Part shown: positions 6,439 to 8,902 of the stretch, piece by piece
How positions within the stretch are numbered: position 1 is the first letter of the stretch
Layout of the letters: every line of letters begins with the position of its first letter
The notes under the pieces: model-generated
The model's database searches: none
Told to the model about the DNA's origin: nothing
Seen by the model: the letters and a program-made list of their open reading frames with translations, nothing else
Made by a program: the position numbers and the translations under genes
NCBI GenBank assembly: GCA_040387035.1
Contig: JAZKEN010000080.1
Location: forward strand, 1 to 8,902
From: Methylotenera_A sp040387035
Lineage (GTDB): Bacteria; Pseudomonadota; Gammaproteobacteria; Burkholderiales; Methylophilaceae
Direction of reading: 5' to 3'
Length of the DNA stretch: 8,902 nucleotides

Positions 6439-6468
6439 AAAAATGGCCCTTTACCGGGCCATTTTTTT
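6439..6468 (+). terminator. Intrinsic terminator of csp
   Basis: AAAAATGGCCC (6439-6449) pairs perfectly with GGGCCATTTTT (6456-6466) around the loop TTTACC. A run of seven T residues ends at 6468. It lies 30 bp after the csp stop codon. The strong GC core and U-tract make this a confident call. Confidence 0.93.
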
Positions 6469-6481
6469 ATGGTTTTTTTAT

Positions 6482-6496
6482 CACCTGATCCAGGTG
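6482..6496. repeat. Perfect dyad CACCTG-ATC-CAGGTG upstream of the DUF3820 gene
   Basis: Two perfect 6-bp arms are separated by 3 bp, about 38 bp before the DUF3820 start and just after the csp terminator. No U-run follows on either strand, so it is not an intrinsic terminator by itself. It is a possible operator for the DUF3820 gene, with no direct support. Confidence 0.35.
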
Positions 6497-6533
6497 GGTT
6501 GTGACCTATAGCGATCGTCGGTAAGTCCATGAT

Positions 6534-6758
6534 ATGAACCCGCAAGATTTACAGCGATTACTCACTACTTTGATGCCTTACGGCAAATACAAGGGGCGTT
6601 GTATTGCCGATTTACCGGGCCAGTACCTGAATTGGTTTGCACGCGAAGGCTTTCCCAAAGGTGAAGTAGGGCGTTTGCTAGAACTGATGCAAGAAATTGA
6701 TCATAACGGACTGTCGTCCTTGCTGGATCCATTAAGAGGCGAAAGCACTAAAGGCTGA
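6534..6758 (+). CDS. DUF3820 family small protein
   Basis: This is a 74-residue soluble protein matching the DUF3820 family (Pfam name: putative quorum-sensing-regulated virulence factor). The signature is MPYGKYKGRCIADLPGQYLN (14-33) followed by WFAREGFPKGEVGRLL. Similar segments occur at the C-terminus of some exonuclease-like proteins. The molecular function is not established, and the Pfam name should not be read as a role. The ATG at 6534 overlaps a minimal ATGATATGA mini-frame (6529-6537) and has no strong ribosome binding site, although TCGGTAAG lies upstream. The gene sits after the csp terminator, so it probably has its own promoter. A 6-bp dyad, CACCTG-ATC-CAGGTG (6482-6496), lies in that region. 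It converges on the diguanylate cyclase gene, 38 bp away. Confidence 0.85.
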   Translation: MNPQDLQRLLTTLMPYGKYKGRCIADLPGQYLNWFAREGFPKGEVGRLLELMQEIDHNGLSSLLDPLRGESTKG

Positions 6759-6763
6759 TATTC

Positions 6764-6804
6764 AAGCTTGAGGCTAGCAATAAAAAACCGTTTTCCTTAA
6801 GCTT
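6764..6804. repeat. Inverted repeat between convergent DUF3820 and cyclase genes
   Basis: AAGCTTGAGG (6764-6773) pairs with CCTTAAGCTT (6795-6804) through nine matched bases and one G-T pair, with a 21-nt A/T-rich loop. The right arm covers the last codons of the cyclase gene. It could be a weak transcription-ending structure for the convergent pair, but it lacks the usual U-run. Confidence 0.35.
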
Positions 6805-7825
6805 TGTCTGCGATACTCATTTGATATTCGCCAAACGATATCTGGCTAAATAACCTGGCCTGATTACGGCCGTTGATTTTTGCTGAATAAAGCGCTTTAT
6901 CCGCTTCCGCCATCAATGACTCTGTAATTGAGGCACTCCAACAGTCCACAGAATCGGCAGTGGACGTACTCCAGTAGTCGGTAATACCAAAGCTACAGGT
7001 TAGCTTGATATGCTGTTGATTGTGCTCAAGATAGATATCTTCTATTTTCAGGCGAATACGTTCCACCAGGCTAAAGGCATGTGTTTCGTCGCAATCAGGA
7101 AGGATAATCACGAACTCTTCGCCGCCAATCCTGAAAAGTTGATCGGATTCCCGGATTTCTGACGAGATGGTCTGTGCAACCGCTATCAAGGCATCATCGC
7201 CTTTGGAATGCCCGAACTGGTCATTCACATTTTTAAAGTTATCGACATCTACCATCACAAGGCTAAGGGTTTGATTATTGTTTTCGATCTGCGCCAGTCG
7301 TTTGGCCATATATTCGTAAAACGCACGCCGATTATGCACTTTTGTAAGCGGGTCTATCCTTGCCAGGGCTTCTGCCTCCACACAAATCGCTTCCAGCTTT
7401 TGTTGCAATAATTTGCTTTCGGTAATATCTACGGCGATTTCCAACCTTACATAGCGCCCGTCTACCCATTTAACGGCTTGATCCCGGCATTGATACCAGC
7501 GCTGGGTAACCGTATTTTGAAAGTCCCAAATTTGAACGCCGGTCGGCTTGCCCTCATCATTCAGAAGTTTAGAGTTGTTGCAGAAGCTACAAGGCTGCCG
7601 CTGGCCTGACTGTAGATACTCGTAACATTTTTTACCCGAAGGCATTCCCCAATTCTTTTGCCCATAACTATTCACAAAAATAAGCTCATGCGTATCCATA
7701 TCAGATACATACACCAAGGCATCGAGGCTATTTAATATAGTGGCAATACAATCAAATTCGAATTGCGCAGATTGGTTGTTGGGGTTGTGATCGCGATTAA
7801 AAAAATTGAGAAACTGTTCTTTCAC
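6797..7825 (-). CDS. PAS-GGDEF diguanylate cyclase
   Basis: The protein is predicted to make cyclic di-GMP from two GTP. It has 342 residues and no signal peptide or transmembrane segment, so it is cytoplasmic. A PAS sensor domain spans about 25-137, ending in the usual RLEIAVDITE. A short coiled linker (138-156) and a GGDEF domain (about 157-325) follow. Key GGDEF residues are present: D158 in DPLTKVHNRR, the metal ligand D193 in VDVDNFKNVND, and the active-site loop GGEEF (234-238). An RxxD motif, RESD (225-228), lies five residues before GGEEF, matching the inhibitory I-site and suggesting product feedback. The PAS domain has a cysteine cluster, C67, C79 and C82 (C-X11-C-X2-C), and C113, which could sense redox state or metal. 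The start is GTG, with AAAGG 8 nt upstream. It is divergent from the gene at 8085. The ligand is unknown. Confidence 0.93.
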   Translation of the reverse strand: MKEQFLNFFNRDHNPNNQSAQFEFDCIATILNSLDALVYVSDMDTHELIFVNSYGQKNWGMPSGKKCYEYLQSGQRQPCSFCNNSKLLNDEGKPTGVQIWDFQNTVTQRWYQCRDQAVKWVDGRYVRLEIAVDITESKLLQQKLEAICVEAEALARIDPLTKVHNRRAFYEYMAKRLAQIENNNQTLSLVMVDVDNFKNVNDQFGHSKGDDALIAVAQTISSEIRESDQLFRIGGEEFVIILPDCDETHAFSLVERIRLKIEDIYLEHNQQHIKLTCSFGITDYWSTSTADSVDCWSASITESLMAEADKALYSAKINGRNQARLFSQISFGEYQMSIADKA

Positions 7826-7842
7826 TTCTTAACCTTTTTGAA

Positions 7843-7858
7843 TGTGAAGGCTTTCACA
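7843..7858. promoter_or_regulatory. CRP-type dyad TGTGA-N6-TCACA upstream of the cyclase
   Basis: The half-sites TGTGA (7843-7847) and TCACA (7854-7858) with a 6-bp spacer match the E. coli CRP consensus core exactly. The site lies 18 to 33 bp before the cyclase GTG start. If the TATAAT at 7912-7907 on the minus strand is the -10, the site falls downstream of the transcription start, which would favour repression. Whether a CRP/FNR-family regulator with this specificity exists in the organism cannot be seen here. Confidence 0.5.
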
Positions 7859-7860
7859 AT

Positions 7861-7876
7861 GCCTATACATTTAGGC
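7861..7876. promoter_or_regulatory. Second 5-6-5 dyad GCCTA-N6-TAGGC
   Basis: The half-sites GCCTA (7861-7865) and TAGGC (7872-7876) are perfect reverse complements with a 6-bp spacer. They have the same architecture as the neighbouring CRP-type dyad, whose centre is 18 bp away. The half-site sequence differs, so a different protein or chance is possible. Confidence 0.35.
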
Positions 7877-7906
7877 GTGCTTGAGTGAGTGCCAAAGTAA
7901 GATGGA

Positions 7907-7912
7907 ATTATA
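7907..7912 (-). promoter_or_regulatory. Possible -10 box of the cyclase gene
   Basis: On the minus strand this is a perfect TATAAT, 82 bp before the GTG start. No convincing -35 lies 16 to 18 bp upstream, so an activator or a different sigma factor may be needed, or the match may be chance. Confidence 0.35.
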
Positions 7913-7932
7913 TGTAACCTAAAGACAAGTCG

Positions 7933-7961
7933 TTGTAAATTAATGTTAAATCTCATATTTT
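7933..7961 (+). promoter_or_regulatory. Possible sigma70 promoter for the gene at 8085
   Basis: TTGTAA (7933-7938), a 17-bp spacer and TATTTT (7956-7961) each match the consensus at four of six positions. The start would fall near 7968 and give a leader of about 117 nt that contains the long inverted repeat at 7994-8047. Confidence 0.45.
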
Positions 7962-7993
7962 TTAAGCAAATCTCGCTAAAATTTAAACATTGA

Positions 7994-8047
7994 GATTCCA
8001 TATAAAAACCCGATTGAATTATTCAAATGTTGTTTTATATGGGAATC
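7994..8047. repeat. Concentric 54-bp inverted repeat in the leader of the 8085 gene
   Basis: The outer arms GATTCC-ATATAAAA (from 7994) and TTTTATATGGGAATC (to 8047) pair over 14 bp with one bulged base. Inside them, TTGAA (8014-8018) and TTCAA (8022-8026) form a second stem around TTA, with the same centre near 8020. Read as RNA, this is one long hairpin ending 37 nt before the ATG and outside the AAGG ribosome binding site. It has no following U-run, so it is not a simple terminator. It may be an RNA control element, an mRNA-stabilising hairpin or a remnant of a small palindromic element. Confidence 0.6.
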
Positions 8048-8084
8048 AGCCTGGATTAAAAACGCATAAAAATAAGGTTGGTTT

Positions 8085-8902
8085 ATGGTTTTAAGTAATG
8101 AAACTCTGGTATTGCTATCAAAATTTTCGCTAAAAGCAAAAAAACATATTGGGCTGGTCAAACTGGAGAAATTATTCACCAATCGGCAATATGCAAACAA
8201 GGTATTGATAAAAGCGGGCTTGTCTGAAGACAAGGAGCTTATTGCACTGACAAAAATGGTCAGTGAGCAATTAGGCCTGAACCGGGTTGAAGTGGGCGCT
8301 ATTGAGGCCTACTTCAACACCTTAAGTGCAATGCCAGGCAGGCAGGATCACATTCGCAGCAGCAAATCTTACCTGACCATACTTAGTAATTACCTGTATG
8401 GCATTCGCGCTAACGGTGCGTCTTATCGTGAAGCGGTTGAAGCGATGATATTGCATGTTGATACTGATAAGCATGCGCTATGTGTTAAAACGGCAAGAGA
8501 GTTTTATCCGTTCTGGATGAATCAAGCGAATTTAGTTTTGAACAGCAACAATCAAGCTGCATCGGCATTTGATGGGCTGGAAGTTGAGACTGCAAGTAAA
8601 TTGTCTATGGATATGTGGGACGCCATCGATTCAGAGTTTTTCTCCCACCTTGAGATTCAGTCATTAAATCTGTATATGGAATCTTTAAATGAAGCGGGTG
8701 TTCTGTTGCGACACATTAATACCAGGCGCAAGTTTGCCAAAATCATTCTTAAAGAGTTAAGGAATGACAATAGCGGCAAGCTAAGTTATCGTAAAGCCGT
8801 CAATAAAACGCAGTATTTATTTAGCAGGCATGATTTAAAAGAATTCTTTTTAAGCGTTTCACGCGAATTTTATAATTTTTGGGCTGAAGTGGGTGAAGAG
8901 GA
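8085..8902 (+). CDS. Unknown protein with two copies of a helical module, 3' end outside window
   Basis: I do not recognise this family. An open frame of 272 codons runs from ATG 8085 to the window edge without a stop. AAGG (8074-8077) lies 7 nt before the ATG, and base use resembles the neighbouring genes. The visible part is soluble, mixed in charge and probably mostly alpha-helical, with no signal peptide or membrane helix. It contains an internal duplication: residues 74-144 and 195-266 align with a single one-residue gap. Both copies contain SYR-x-AV (113-118 and 234-239) and end in REFY-x-FW (138-144 and 260-266). The first 70 residues (for example NRQYANKVLIKAG) may hold a more diverged copy. 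No catalytic motif was seen. The gene is divergent from the diguanylate cyclase, which may hint at shared control but does not assign a role. Confidence 0.85.
   Translation, partial: MVLSNETLVLLSKFSLKAKKHIGLVKLEKLFTNRQYANKVLIKAGLSEDKELIALTKMVSEQLGLNRVEVGAIEAYFNTLSAMPGRQDHIRSSKSYLTILSNYLYGIRANGASYREAVEAMILHVDTDKHALCVKTAREFYPFWMNQANLVLNSNNQAASAFDGLEVETASKLSMDMWDAIDSEFFSHLEIQSLNLYMESLNEAGVLLRHINTRRKFAKIILKELRNDNSGKLSYRKAVNKTQYLFSRHDLKEFFLSVSREFYNFWAEVGEE

Noticed and set aside
7976..8233. Minus-strand open frame of 85 codons across the leader of the 8085 gene
   Set aside because: It overlaps the start of the better supported plus-strand gene and reads through the palindrome. It has no binding site or family match.
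1..8902. Search for CRISPR arrays, transposases, phage or defence genes
   Set aside because: No regularly spaced direct repeats, transposase or integrase motifs, or known defence-gene motifs were seen. The genes are mostly conserved housekeeping functions.

Overview
The window looks like ordinary chromosome of a betaproteobacterium of moderate G+C. The main taxonomic clue is a second-type translation initiation factor IF-1 with a basic C-terminal tail, a paralogue typical of Betaproteobacteria. The rnr-rlmB pair, a malate:quinone oxidoreductase and a two-cysteine OhrR fit this. Base composition and protein flavour suggest a Methylophilaceae-like methylotroph, but that is an inference I could not test.

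Layout. Positions 1-75 (minus) hold the 5' part of a tRNA-Leu(CAG), cut by the window edge. Its likely promoter reaches into the start codon of rnr. Positions 127-3428 (plus) are the operon rnr (RNase R) - rlmB (23S rRNA Gm2251 methyltransferase). ohrR (peroxide-sensing MarR-family repressor, minus) converges on rlmB and overlaps its 3' end by 126 bp. mqo (malate:quinone oxidoreductase, minus) lies upstream of ohrR. The second infA gene (minus) ends in a clear terminator before mqo. A 385-bp non-coding stretch (5820-6204) then carries the leader and promoter of a cold-shock protein gene (plus) that ends in a strong terminator. A small DUF3820 gene (plus) follows, convergent with a PAS-GGDEF diguanylate cyclase (minus). 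A 259-bp divergent intergenic region with several dyads separates that gene from a gene of unknown function (8085 to the window end, plus), which is open at the right edge.

Shared themes are RNA metabolism and translation (tRNA-Leu, RNase R, RlmB, IF-1, Csp), stress sensing (OhrR), respiratory carbon metabolism (Mqo) and c-di-GMP signalling. Four of the eight protein starts are non-AUG (TTG for rnr, ohrR and infA; GTG for the cyclase), and three of these have a clear Shine-Dalgarno sequence.

The least ordinary part is the right end. The last gene encodes a protein I do not recognise that contains two diverged copies of one module. Its leader contains a concentric inverted repeat of about 54 bp. 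Two 16-bp dyads with 5-6-5 architecture, one matching the CRP consensus half-sites, lie just upstream of the neighbouring cyclase. I found no CRISPR array, insertion sequence, phage gene or recognised defence system.
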